Below, piece by piece: positions 8,714 to 17,128 of a stretch of 64,000 nt of DNA. How positions within the stretch are numbered: position 1 is the first letter of the stretch; every line of letters begins with the position of its first letter. Origin of the DNA: Limnothrix sp. FACHB-406. GTDB lineage: Bacteria > Cyanobacteriota > Cyanobacteriia > CACIAM-69d. Made by a program: the position numbers and the translations under genes. Where the stretch lies: the NCBI RefSeq assembly GCF_014698235.1, contig NZ_JACJSP010000019.1, forward strand, positions 27,754 through 91,753, written 5' to 3'. The notes beneath the pieces were generated by a model. The model did no database searches and was not told where the DNA came from. It worked only from the letters and a program-made list of their open reading frames with translations.

Positions 8714-8732
8714 ATCCGCGCAAGAGGTCTAA

Positions 8733-8921
8733 TTAACGAGCCTTCCAAGTGCCACCATAGCGATAGTGCGGATTGGTGGCGCTTTGCTGTTTTTGGCAAC
8801 GGGGACAGGCCAAAACCCATTGATCGGTGCGATCGACCTGAATTCGATAGCGCACCAATGACAGAGCCTGGCAGAGTTCACAGGGTCGTGGTTGGGGATT
8901 GGCTGTGCGACGACGCGGCAT
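8733..8921 (-). CDS. Small zinc-ribbon-like protein
   Basis: A 62-residue ORF starting MPRRRTANPQPRPCELCQ and containing ACPRCQKQQ. The two CxxC pairs are separated by ~25 residues in the order expected of a zinc ribbon. The C-terminus is HYRYGGTWKAR. The regular CxxC spacing, basic N-terminus and start separated from the tandem-repeat spacer support a real gene. The function is unknown; similar short CxxC proteins are common in cyanobacteria. Confidence 0.7.
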   Translation of the reverse strand: MPRRRTANPQPRPCELCQALSLVRYRIQVDRTDQWVLACPRCQKQQSATNPHYRYGGTWKAR

Positions 8922-8962
8922 GAGAATTAATAGAAATTAACAGTAATCAGCAGCTATCAACG

Positions 8963-9097
8963 GCGATTCAAGACAATTTCAACCAACTCAAATCATTTCA
9001 ATCAACAGCGATTCAAGACGATTTCAATCAACTCAAGTCATTTCAATCAACAGCGATTCAAGACAATTTCAATCAACTCAAATCATTTCAATCAACT
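8963..9097. repeat. 45-bp tandem repeat, 3 copies
   Basis: Three consecutive 45-bp units start at 8963, 9008 and 9053. Each begins GCGATTCAAGAC and contains TTTCAA and AACTCAA submotifs; copies differ at only a few positions. The last copy runs into the 3' end of the ExbB gene (stop codon at 9092). Confidence 0.95.
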
Positions 9098-9763
9098 TAA
9101 ATCGAAGGGAACCCCGCCATTGGTTTCCCAATGATGACGATAGAGCAATTCAAGCTGGCCGCAATGCTGGGCGATCGCCGCCACCTGCCGCCGATACAAA
9201 CTCCGAAACACATTCGCCACCAGCAACGCCCCGATCGCCACCACCAGGCCCGTGGCCGTGGACACCAACGCCTCGCTCAGACCCGAACCGATACCCGCGC
9301 CATTGGGGCCGCCCGTGGAGCCGATGCTGTCCCAGCGGAGGGCCGCAAAGGATCCCATCAAGCCCAACACCGTGCCCAACAGGCCCAAGAGGGGCGCAAT
9401 GCCAACGATCGTGTCGAAAGCCGTACCAAACCGCTTGAGTTGAGGCAGTTGGGCTTGGGCGGCGCTGTCAAGGGCTAATCGAAACTCCTCGGGGGTGGGG
9501 CGATCGAGCGTGAGCGCCGCCAGGAAAATTTGCACGATCGGCCAATCCTCTGGAGCCGATCGCAACAAACGCAGGGTGCGATCGGTATCGGGTTCCCGCC
9601 CGTACAACACGAGCGCCTCCCGAATTAGGAGCGGTTGTTCCTGGGCCAAACGCCACCAAAACCGGCCCCGCTCCACCGCCAGGGCGATCGTGGCGATCGC
9701 ACAACCCGCCAAAGGAACCATCACCGCCCCACCGGCCACAAACCATTGCCATACCGACGACAT
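9092..9763 (-). CDS. exbB: MotA/TolQ/ExbB proton-channel family protein
   Basis: Inner-membrane component of an ExbB-ExbD or TolQ-TolR type energy transducer that uses the proton gradient to drive outer-membrane transport or envelope maintenance. The 223-residue protein has a first transmembrane helix at ~8-30, a cytoplasmic stretch and two further helices (DTIVGIAPLLGLLGTVLGLMGSF and LVSTATGLVVAIGALLVANVF), which are the family signature. The partner ExbD/TolR is not adjacent: the next genes are the zinc-ribbon ORF downstream and a divergent TPM gene upstream. The start ATG has no other plausible candidate nearby. Confidence 0.9.
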   Translation of the reverse strand: MSSVWQWFVAGGAVMVPLAGCAIATIALAVERGRFWWRLAQEQPLLIREALVLYGREPDTDRTLRLLRSAPEDWPIVQIFLAALTLDRPTPEEFRLALDSAAQAQLPQLKRFGTAFDTIVGIAPLLGLLGTVLGLMGSFAALRWDSIGSTGGPNGAGIGSGLSEALVSTATGLVVAIGALLVANVFRSLYRRQVAAIAQHCGQLELLYRHHWETNGGVPFDLS

Positions 9764-10137
9764 CGAGCACCTACTCCCCTTGCAACGTAGCGGGTTGATC
9801 TAGCGGCCAATCATGGCCCGTGGGCCAGCCGAAACTTAGCCAAACCCAAACCCAAACCCAATCAAGAACAAGCCTGGCCCTATGATGCCCGATTGGCGAT
9901 GGCCGGAAGTTGCTGTGCCCCGTCCCGATCGGGGCGATCGGCCCCAGGCAATTGACTGTAGTGGGGATTGATCCTTACCATTGAGTTACATTAATGGACT
10001 GTAAAGAACTGTTGCGATTAATCAACGGTTTCCATCCTCCGGCCCCTTGATTGCCCCACAGACCAAGGGTTTTCAGTTCTTTTCCCCATTCGATTTTGTC
10101 CCCCATCCTTCCGCCCTGGCTTTTGGAGCGCGTCCCT
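9764..10137. other. Divergent spacer between exbB and TPM-domain gene
   Basis: About 370 bp. It contains a hexamer run CAAACC(C) repeated three times at 9841-9860. No small ORF with a ribosome-binding site was seen. Promoters for both flanking genes must lie here, but I could not assign them with confidence. Confidence 0.5.
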
Positions 10138-10968
10138 ATGCAACAGGCAACACAACTGGTTTCCCGCCGCTGGTCGCAGTGGTTGATGGCCACGCTGGGA
10201 TCGTTGGTGCTTTGTGCGATCGCCTGGATCGCCGCACCGGCCCCCGCCCAAGCCTTCGACAACCCCGACCTGCTGCCCAAGGAGTTCACCACCGTTGTGG
10301 ACTTGGCCAACCAGTTGCCCAGTGGCCAAGAGCAAAAACTCGCCCAAACCCTGGCGGACTTCGAGGCGGAAACCGGCTGGAAATTGCGTGTTTTGACCCA
10401 ATTTGACCAAACGCCCGGCCTGGCCGTGAAGCGGTTTTGGGATGTGGACAACAAGACCCTGCTGGTGGTGGCCGACTCCCGGGGGGGCAACTTGCTGAAC
10501 TTCAATGTGGGTGGCGATTTTTATAGCGTCTTTCCGCGCACCTTTTGGATTGAGCTGCAAACCCGCTACGGTAACCAGTTCTTTGTGCGCGAAAACGGGG
10601 AAAATCAGGCGATCGTCCAATCCCTGGAATCGGTGATGGGTTGCCTGCGCCAAGGGGGCTGTCAGTTTGTGCCCGGTTTGCCCCAGGAGCAATGGATCCT
10701 AACCCTGGTGACTTCGGTGCTGGGCGGCGTGATTTGTGGTTTTGCGGCCCACCCGCGCAAGGCCGGCGAATGGATTTCCTGGCAATGGGCGCTGATTTTG
10801 TCGCCGCTGTGGGGCATTTTGTTCATTGCCTTTGGCATTGGCCCGGTGGTGACCCGCACGGCGGACTGGCTGCCCCTGGTGCGCAACATTGCCGGATTCG
10901 CGATCGGGGCGTTGGTGGCCTTCCTGTCGCCGGTCTTTGGTCGCCCCCCTTCAGAGGCCGAAACTTAG
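10138..10968 (+). CDS. TPM-domain (Psb32/TLP18.3-like) membrane protein
   Basis: A 276-residue protein with an N-terminal signal peptide (LVLCAIAWIAAPAPAQAFD, cleavage after AQA), then a TPM domain (VVDLANQLPSGQEQKLAQTLADFEAETGWKLRVLTQF and NKTLLVVADSRGGNLLNFNVG), and two or three C-terminal membrane segments (ILTLVTSVLGGVICGF, ALILSPLWGILFIAFGIG, IAGFAIGALVAFLSPVF). Psb32/TLP18.3 relatives act in photosystem II repair in the thylakoid lumen (family knowledge). I chose ATG 10138, preceded by TTTTGGAG, over an in-frame start at 10051 because it gives a normal signal peptide. Confidence 0.87.
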   Translation: MQQATQLVSRRWSQWLMATLGSLVLCAIAWIAAPAPAQAFDNPDLLPKEFTTVVDLANQLPSGQEQKLAQTLADFEAETGWKLRVLTQFDQTPGLAVKRFWDVDNKTLLVVADSRGGNLLNFNVGGDFYSVFPRTFWIELQTRYGNQFFVRENGENQAIVQSLESVMGCLRQGGCQFVPGLPQEQWILTLVTSVLGGVICGFAAHPRKAGEWISWQWALILSPLWGILFIAFGIGPVVTRTADWLPLVRNIAGFAIGALVAFLSPVFGRPPSEAET

Positions 10969-11012
10969 GATCAGGCAATGAAATCCAGTTTTGGGGCTAC
11001 AGGTTAATCAAC

Positions 11013-11096
11013 CGTTTTCTAGCAGTCGTTTTCTGGCGATAGTTTTCTAGCAATCGTTTTTTAGCGGTAGTTTTTTAGCGGTAGTTTCCTGGCGAT
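11013..11096 (+). repeat. 14-bp tandem repeat, 6 imperfect copies
   Basis: Six consecutive 14-bp units of the form (C/A)GTTTTCTAGC(A/G)(A/G)T start at 11013. They occupy most of the spacer between the TPM gene and cobH. Confidence 0.92.
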
Positions 11097-11213
11097 CGGT
11101 GCTCCAATTCAGCATCGGGGCGATCGCGATCGTTGCCACCGTGTCTTTGGTGGGTGAAATTAGAGCAGGGTTGGGGCCATGGCCCGCCCAAGCTGAGTTG
11201 GCACGAGTTGTTG

Positions 11214-11846
11214 ATGATGGAGTGGCATATCACGGACGCACAGAGCCTGGCTCTGATCGATCGGGAGTTGGGCGATCGGGGCGATCGTTCACCAGCAGAA
11301 TACGAGATGGTGCGTCGGGTGATCTATGCCACCGCAGATTTTGACTATGCCAGTTGCCTGAGCTTTTCCGAGCGATCGCTCAGTGCGGGCGCGGCGGCCC
11401 TGGCGGCGCGGACAACGGTGATTGTGGATGTGCCGATGGTGCAGGTGGGGATTGCCCCTGCTATTCAGGCGACCTTTGCCAATCCGGTGTTTTGTGCCAC
11501 GGAGGCGATCGTCCGGCCGCAACAGGCCCTGACCAAGGCCGCTTGGGGAATTCAAACCCTGGCCCGGCGTTACCCGGAGGCCATCTTTCTGGTGGGCGAG
11601 TCGCAAACGGCCCTGCTGGCACTAATTGAACTAATTGAGGCGGAAGAAATTAACCCGGCCCTGGTGATTGCCACCCCGGCCGGGTTTGTGGAAGTGGACA
11701 CCACCAAGGCCCGATTGCGCGATGCCCAGGTGTCCCACATTTGCGTGGAAGGTCGCAAGGGCAGCCCAATCGTGGCGATCGCGGCCATGGGCGGGCTGGT
11801 GGATTTGGCTTGGCAGGCTTACGGGCCCAGGGCAAAGGGGCGCTAA
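11214..11846 (+). CDS. cobH: Precorrin-8X methylmutase (CobH/CbiC)
   Basis: Cobalamin pathway enzyme that moves the C11 methyl group of precorrin-8X to C12, giving hydrogenobyrinate. About 210 residues, as usual. Family sequence features are visible: SPAEYEMVRRVIYATADFDY at the start, IVDVPMVQVGI, CATEAI, PALVIATPAGFVEV and SPIVAIAAMGGLVDLA. The start is at tandem ATGs (11214/11217); the frame stays open further upstream, but residues before MEWHITDAQ do not resemble the family. The 3' end overlaps the convergent TPR gene by 4 bp. No other cobalamin genes are adjacent. Confidence 0.92.
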   Translation: MMEWHITDAQSLALIDRELGDRGDRSPAEYEMVRRVIYATADFDYASCLSFSERSLSAGAAALAARTTVIVDVPMVQVGIAPAIQATFANPVFCATEAIVRPQQALTKAAWGIQTLARRYPEAIFLVGESQTALLALIELIEAEEINPALVIATPAGFVEVDTTKARLRDAQVSHICVEGRKGSPIVAIAAMGGLVDLAWQAYGPRAKGR

Positions 11847-13510
11847 CCGGTTTGCAGGGCGGCGGCCTCTTGGGCCAAGCGATCGCTCAGCAGGCTGTGG
11901 TTCCGCTGGGCCCGCTCATGCTGCGGATTGAGGGCGATCGCCTGGTTATAGGACTCGATCGCCTCGGGGTAGCAGTCTAACCGCACCAGCACATTGCCCC
12001 GGCTGTACCAAGTTTCCGGGTCGGCGCGATCGAGGTCGATCGCCTGGTCATAGCTGCTGAGGGCGGCGGCAAACTGGCCCAACTGGGTGAGCACAATGCC
12101 GCGATTGTGCCAGGCGCTGGCGTTTTGACCGTTTAGCTCGATCGCCCGATCGTAGGCTTGCAGGGCCTCTTGGGGCCGTTGCAGCCGCGCCAAGGCATTG
12201 GCCCGGTTATACCAAGCTTCGTGGCTATCGGGATTCAGGGAAATCGCTTGGTTATAGGACTTGAGGGCCTGATCGGTTTGCTGCAACTTACTGAGGATTA
12301 ATCCCTGATGCAGCCACAGTTCCGGGTGATTGGGATTCAGGGCGATCGCCTGGTGGTAGGAGGTGGCGGCTTCTTCAAATTTGCCCAGCCGCATCAGCAC
12401 CAGCCCGCGATTGTGCCAACTTTCGTAGCTGTCGGGCTTCAGGCGCACGGCTCGATCGTAGGCAGCGATCGCGGCTGGATAGCGCTGCAATGCTTCCAAA
12501 ACCACCCCTTTTCCCCACCAAGCGGCGTAGCAGTCCGGCTGTTGCTCGATCGCCTTGTCATATTCCGCCAAGGCCCCTTCCGGATCACCGTTACGGAACA
12601 GTTGTTCAGCCCGATCGGCAATATTATCGGCATTCGCGGGCAACGGCGTGGGAGCCAACATCGGCATCTGTTGCATCTGCAAAGACACCAACTGCTCCAC
12701 CAAAGTGCGCAATTCCTGCTGAATTTGCGGCTGAATCAAAGCCAGCAATTCTTGAGGCGCTTTTTGCGTAAATTCTTGGATGATGTAGGCCTTTTGGCGA
12801 TCGGCTTGACCCGCCAAAATTTGCATATTTGAAATAAATTCCTTCTCCAGTTCCGCAATTTGGTGACGCGAAACCCGGCGATCACTGGCCAACCGTTCTT
12901 GAAACTGGGTTAGTTCCTGGTTGGCAGTTCCCTTGACGGCGGCCACATGGGTTTCCAGCTCATGAATCAACGCGGCGGCCGAGATTTTGGTGCGTTCCAC
13001 CTGGTCTTGCAGGTCTTGCAGGCTGCGATCGGCCCGATGGCGAGCCACCTTCACCCGGGCTTCCAAATCGCCCAAATCCTTCAGGCTGCGGCGCACCGAC
13101 TGCACCAAATGATTCACCACCTTGCGTCGCCCCAACCAGAGGGCCGCCGTCATGGCCAAGGGCGCCGTTCCCAAAGCAATCAGCAACCAACTGAGGCCCC
13201 CAAGGGTGCGCTCCAGGCCGATCGCTTCCCCGGTGCTGATGTTGGCGGTGGCAAAGGTCAGATCGGCGCGGTCGGTGGCCTCGGCGGCGGCGATCGGGGC
13301 TTCGGGTTCCGCCAAGCTGGCACAGGTGGCCTGGGGTTGGCCCGCTTCGGTCACAGGGCAAGGAACCGGGGTTGTGGCGCGGGTCACGGCTTGGGCGGGG
13401 CTGGCCGCCAAGGCCAGAGGAGCCACCAAGGGAACCACCAGGGCCGGAACCCAGACCGCTGCCCGGCCCCGATCGCCCGTTTCACCAAAATTGCTGCGGG
13501 AAGAACTCAT
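11843..13510 (-). CDS. Membrane-anchored coiled-coil and TPR protein
   Basis: A 555-residue protein. Residues ~15-42 are a signal-like hydrophobic segment ending ASPAQA; a second strong membrane segment lies at ~105-127 (LGGLSWLLIALGTAPLAMTAALWLG). Residues ~128-265 are helical and charged (likely coiled coil). From ~290 to 540 there are about seven TPR units of 34 residues with the canonical pattern (e.g. AWHNRGIVLTQLGQFAAALSSYDQAIDLDRADPETW). TPR arrays bind partner proteins; the specific role is unknown. An upstream spacer separates it from the M50 gene. Confidence 0.88.
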   Translation of the reverse strand: MSSSRSNFGETGDRGRAAVWVPALVVPLVAPLALAASPAQAVTRATTPVPCPVTEAGQPQATCASLAEPEAPIAAAEATDRADLTFATANISTGEAIGLERTLGGLSWLLIALGTAPLAMTAALWLGRRKVVNHLVQSVRRSLKDLGDLEARVKVARHRADRSLQDLQDQVERTKISAAALIHELETHVAAVKGTANQELTQFQERLASDRRVSRHQIAELEKEFISNMQILAGQADRQKAYIIQEFTQKAPQELLALIQPQIQQELRTLVEQLVSLQMQQMPMLAPTPLPANADNIADRAEQLFRNGDPEGALAEYDKAIEQQPDCYAAWWGKGVVLEALQRYPAAIAAYDRAVRLKPDSYESWHNRGLVLMRLGKFEEAATSYHQAIALNPNHPELWLHQGLILSKLQQTDQALKSYNQAISLNPDSHEAWYNRANALARLQRPQEALQAYDRAIELNGQNASAWHNRGIVLTQLGQFAAALSSYDQAIDLDRADPETWYSRGNVLVRLDCYPEAIESYNQAIALNPQHERAQRNHSLLSDRLAQEAAALQTG

Positions 13511-13662
13511 GTAGACAGCCTCCGAACCCGTTGCGAGTCAATTGCGAGTCGATGTTGATCCCCGGCTCTGACCGAGTGACTAGCTATTGTTTCGGAGGCG
13601 ATCGTCCTAAATCCGGGAGTCCTTGGGTGTGGCAGCCCGTGGCCAATCCAGCACCCTGGCCA

Positions 13663-13701
13663 CCCCTTAGCTCAACCCCTTGGCTCAACCCCTTAGCTCA
13701 A
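13663..13701. repeat. 13-bp tandem repeat, 3 copies
   Basis: Unit CCCCTT(A/G)GCTCAA repeated three times. The last copy overlaps the stop codon and final codons of the M50 protease gene (stop at 13693), so repeat expansion there would alter its C-terminus. Confidence 0.92.
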
Positions 13702-15213
13702 CCAACTCAACAACAAACGCGGCGCAGGCAGCACCACCAATACCAACAATGCCAAGGCCAAAAAGCCCAATCCATCCCGTCGATCGTCCAGCGGGGTCAC
13801 ATCATCCAAGGCCGGTTGGCTAATGGCAGGCAAAAAGAAGACCAACAGGGCCAGCGCCAGGAATTCGCTGCGGGCCAAGGCCAGGGCCAACACGGCAAAC
13901 CGGGTGATGTGTCCCACCAGCATGGCTCCTTGGGTTCCCAACATGGCGCGAACAATGCGCCCCCCATCCAAGGAACCGAGGGGCAACAGGTGAAAGGCCC
14001 CTAACCAAAGGCCAATGTAGCCCGCCAGGGCGATCGGGTGGAGGGCGATCGCCTTGCCGGGCGTGAGGGCCGCGCCGAGGGTGGCTTTGCTAATTAGGGT
14101 CAGGGCGATGGAGTAGCTAGGGTCGATCGAGCGCCAATTCAGCAACCCCGAGCCGGGCAAAGGATTCACCACCGTGGAGTGGGCTAACCCCCAAACCAAC
14201 AGGGGCAGGGCCACCAACAGCCCCCCGATCGCCCCCCAAAAGCCCACATCAAACATGGCGCGGCGGTGGGGCATGGGCGATCGCAGGGGCGTGAACGCGC
14301 CCAAGGTTCCCAGCAGGGCGGGAATCGGAATAAACAACGGCAACGAAACAGACACCCGATGGCGCTTAGCGGCCCAGTAGTGCCCCAGTTCATGGGCCCC
14401 CAAAACCAACAACAACCCGATCGCGTAGGGCGCACCGGACTGAATAAAGGCCCAATCTCGCACCAAATCTAGCTTCGGGTTCCGCAGCATCTCCGCCCCC
14501 ATCAGGGTCATGGACAGCAGCGACAACCCCAGCAACCCCACCGACCAAACCACCTGTTTCCAGAGGGGCGGTTCTTTGCTCAGGGCCTGGCCCAAGGGCG
14601 TGCGCTGAGGATTCGGAACCAGGGCAAAGAAGGGCTTACCGTTTTGCCCTTCTTGGAAAATCACCAGGAATCGATCGCTAAACTTTTGGCGAATTTTGTC
14701 GCAAACCGTCCGGTAAGCCAGGGCCGGTTCCGCTCGCAATTGCCCATAGCAGAGGGCCGCTTGGGGACGATGTTCCACGCTGCTGAGGTAAAACACCGAC
14801 CAGGGAAAGCAATCTTGCAGGCTGGCTTCTTCGGTGCGATCGAGCAGGCGGGGCGAAATTTTGGCAGAGCCAAGGGCTTGGGCCAGGGCCAGGGCTTCGG
14901 CGGGACTGCTGGGATCCGCCAGCACCGAAATGGGGGATTCCAAATCCCCATTGGTGGGCTGTTGGGGCCGGGCCGATCGCCCCTGTTGCACCAACCACAC
15001 ATAAATCAACGGACAGGCAATAAACGGCGGCAGGGCCAACCAGGGCGGCACGGGCTGGCCGGGGCCATTGGCCAGCGTCCAAGCCGTCCAAATCAAGGCC
15101 GGAGCCATCATCACCAACCACAACACCCACACGGAGGCGCGTGTGATGCCGCTAACGCTCTGGCGGACAATAAAATATGCGACGATGCCGATCAACACTA
15201 GCCAAACAATCAT
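13693..15213 (-). CDS. M50-family site-2 intramembrane metalloprotease (EGY-like)
   Basis: A 506-residue membrane protease. The zinc motif HELGH is at residues 274-278 (VLGAHELGHYWAAKRH), and the third ligand region, LGSLDGGRIV, has Asp416. Several hydrophobic helices surround these. The ~100-residue soluble segment after the first two N-terminal helices resembles the plant EGY1/cyanobacterial group of large site-2 proteases, which cut transmembrane regulators or function in chloroplast development (family knowledge). Substrate here unknown. The ATG faces that of the MBL gene with only 3 bp between the two start codons. Confidence 0.92.
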   Translation of the reverse strand: MIVWLVLIGIVAYFIVRQSVSGITRASVWVLWLVMMAPALIWTAWTLANGPGQPVPPWLALPPFIACPLIYVWLVQQGRSARPQQPTNGDLESPISVLADPSSPAEALALAQALGSAKISPRLLDRTEEASLQDCFPWSVFYLSSVEHRPQAALCYGQLRAEPALAYRTVCDKIRQKFSDRFLVIFQEGQNGKPFFALVPNPQRTPLGQALSKEPPLWKQVVWSVGLLGLSLLSMTLMGAEMLRNPKLDLVRDWAFIQSGAPYAIGLLLVLGAHELGHYWAAKRHRVSVSLPLFIPIPALLGTLGAFTPLRSPMPHRRAMFDVGFWGAIGGLLVALPLLVWGLAHSTVVNPLPGSGLLNWRSIDPSYSIALTLISKATLGAALTPGKAIALHPIALAGYIGLWLGAFHLLPLGSLDGGRIVRAMLGTQGAMLVGHITRFAVLALALARSEFLALALLVFFLPAISQPALDDVTPLDDRRDGLGFLALALLVLVVLPAPRLLLSWLS

Positions 15214-15216
15214 CTG

Positions 15217-16182
15217 ATGCCCAAGCCACCGCAGGCTGTTTTCGATTCGATCTATGCCTTTCCGCCCAACCGCGACACGTTAGGCGGGACTGCTTATTTC
15301 ATTGTAGGAAACTCGATCAACCCTGCTGACTCGGCCGACCATAATGGCCTACCGGCCAATTCATCAAATTCATCAGTTCCATCTGCTCATCAGCCGACTG
15401 GGTTCAAGCAACCGACTGATGATCCTACTCAATCGGTTCATAAGCTGACGAATCCAACGGATCCATCAGATCACTCAAATCATTCAGATCATTCTTCAGC
15501 TCATCAACCAGCCCATCAACTGCCAGGCAATATTCTGATCGATTGTCCACCTTGGCACGAGGAAACGGCAGATTTTTTAACCCAGCATGGGGGAGTACGT
15601 TGGTGGATTTTTACCCACCGCAGTTCCTTTGGCCCGCTGCAAACCGTGCGGGCCTTGCATCGGGCCTTCAGCAATCCGGCCACAACCCTTGAGGAGGGCG
15701 AGCCGGCCGCCCAGTCCGCGGCCGCCCGCTGCGAATTGGTGGTGCAAGAACAGGAGGCCTATCTGCTGCCCAATTTGCCGGTGACCACGTTTCGGGAAGA
15801 AGTGATCCTGAGTCCAGAACTGCGCGTGATTTGGACCCCGGGCCACACGCCCGGCTCGGCCTGCGTTTGGCTCGATCGGGCGGGGGGCATTTTGTTTAGT
15901 GGTCGTCATCTGTTGCCCACGCCCCAGGGGGAGTTGATGCCCCTCAAAACCGCCAAAACCTTCCATTGGTTCCGTCAATTGCGATCGGTTCAGGCCTTGA
16001 TCGATCGCTTTTCGCCGGTCAACCTGGCCCATTGCTGCCCGGGGGCCAGTGTGGGCTTTTTGCGCGGGGCCCTGTCGGTCGATCGCGCCTATGAGCGGCT
16101 CACGACCTTGAACTTGGCGGCCGCTAAGCTGGATCCGGTTGCGCTTCAGTCGCCGAGCCTGAGCGAAACACCTGACCAATGA
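15217..16182 (+). CDS. MBL-fold hydrolase-like protein with low-complexity insert
   Basis: A 321-residue protein of the metallo-beta-lactamase fold: GGTAYFIVGN, NILIDCPPW, WWIFTHRSSFG, VIWTPGHTPGSACVWLDRAGGILFSGRHLL. The classic HxHxDH is replaced by THRSSFG, so the first metal site is degenerate and hydrolase activity is doubtful; such variants exist in cyanobacteria. Residues 33-104 (DNA 15313-15528) are an insert rich in Ser, His, Asn, Asp and Pro (e.g. NPTDPSDHSNHSDHSSAHQP) between two core beta strands. The 3' end overlaps the convergent ABC ATPase gene by 59 bp. Confidence 0.85.
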   Translation: MPKPPQAVFDSIYAFPPNRDTLGGTAYFIVGNSINPADSADHNGLPANSSNSSVPSAHQPTGFKQPTDDPTQSVHKLTNPTDPSDHSNHSDHSSAHQPAHQLPGNILIDCPPWHEETADFLTQHGGVRWWIFTHRSSFGPLQTVRALHRAFSNPATTLEEGEPAAQSAAARCELVVQEQEAYLLPNLPVTTFREEVILSPELRVIWTPGHTPGSACVWLDRAGGILFSGRHLLPTPQGELMPLKTAKTFHWFRQLRSVQALIDRFSPVNLAHCCPGASVGFLRGALSVDRAYERLTTLNLAAAKLDPVALQSPSLSETPDQ

Positions 16183-17128
16183 TGTCTTCGATCGGGGGTT
16201 CCGTCACGCTCAGGTCTTGCACCGGCAACTGCTCCAGCAGGCGAGCGATCGTTGGGGTCAGCACCTCTCGTCGCACCAACAGTTGCACCGATCGCCCCTC
16301 GATCGCCACCACCTCCCCAAAATCCTGAAGTTGGGCCGTTGTCATCGGTTGGGCCAACTCTAACCGCACTTCCCGATAGGGCGCGAATCGATCGACCAAC
16401 CCCGAGAGGCTGCCGTCATAGATCGACGACCCCTCATGGATCAACAACACCCGATCGCATAGGGCCGTGATGTCGCCCATGTAGTGGGACGTAAGCAAAA
16501 TCGTCGCCCCATAGCGCTCGTTATATTCCCGCAAGAAATCCCGCAAGTTGGCCTGGGCGTTCACATCCAGCCCCAAGGTCGGCTCATCCAAAAACAACAC
16601 CGCCGGCCGATGGAGCAACGCCGCCAGCAACTCCGCCTTCATCCGCTCGCCCAAAGACAGCTTACGCACCGGCTGCGTCAGTTTGGACTCCAGCGCCAAC
16701 AGTTCGCTCAGCTCGCCCACCCGCTGGGTCAGTTCCCGATCGCTCAGGCCATACACCGCCCCATTAATCCGCAATGAATCCCAGGCGGGCAAATCCCAAA
16801 TTAATTGTTGCTTTTGCCCCATGACCAGGGCAATTTGATGTAAGAACGCCGACTCTCTGGCAAAGGGTTCATGGCCCGCCACCCGCACCCGACCGCCGGA
16901 GGGATAAATCAAACCCGCCAGCATTTTCAATGTGGTGGTTTTGCCGGCCCCATTGGCCCCCAAAAAACCCACCACCTCGCCGGGGGCGATCGAAAACGAC
17001 ACGGACTTCACCGCCTCGATCGTTCGGTAGCGTCGTCGCCAAAAGTGGGCGATCGTCCCTTGCAGCCCCGGCGCTTTCAGGGCCACTTGATAGGACTTTT
17101 GCAGCCCCTCTGCTACCAACATCCCCAT
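16124..17128 (-). CDS. ABC transporter ATP-binding protein (ABC-2 type exporter)
   Basis: A 334-residue ATPase subunit. Walker A is at residues 57-64 (GANGAGKT), the signature is KLSLGERMKAELLAALLHRP and Walker B is AVLFLDEPT, followed by LTSHYMGD with the switch His. The N-terminal VALKAPGLQGTIAHFWRRRYRTIEAV insertion is typical of the ABC-2 subgroup related to exporters of polysaccharide or lipid. I chose ATG 17128: a GGGAGAG Shine-Dalgarno site sits 6 nt upstream, and a start at 17182 would add an unconserved extension. No ABC-2 permease is adjacent; nothing is encoded for ~700 bp upstream. Confidence 0.92.
   Translation of the reverse strand: MGMLVAEGLQKSYQVALKAPGLQGTIAHFWRRRYRTIEAVKSVSFSIAPGEVVGFLGANGAGKTTTLKMLAGLIYPSGGRVRVAGHEPFARESAFLHQIALVMGQKQQLIWDLPAWDSLRINGAVYGLSDRELTQRVGELSELLALESKLTQPVRKLSLGERMKAELLAALLHRPAVLFLDEPTLGLDVNAQANLRDFLREYNERYGATILLTSHYMGDITALCDRVLLIHEGSSIYDGSLSGLVDRFAPYREVRLELAQPMTTAQLQDFGEVVAIEGRSVQLLVRREVLTPTIARLLEQLPVQDLSVTEPPIEDIIGQVFRSGSATEAQPDPA

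Noticed and set aside
8963..9097. The 45-bp repeat considered as a CRISPR array
   Set aside because: Units are contiguous with no spacers, and no cas genes are present.
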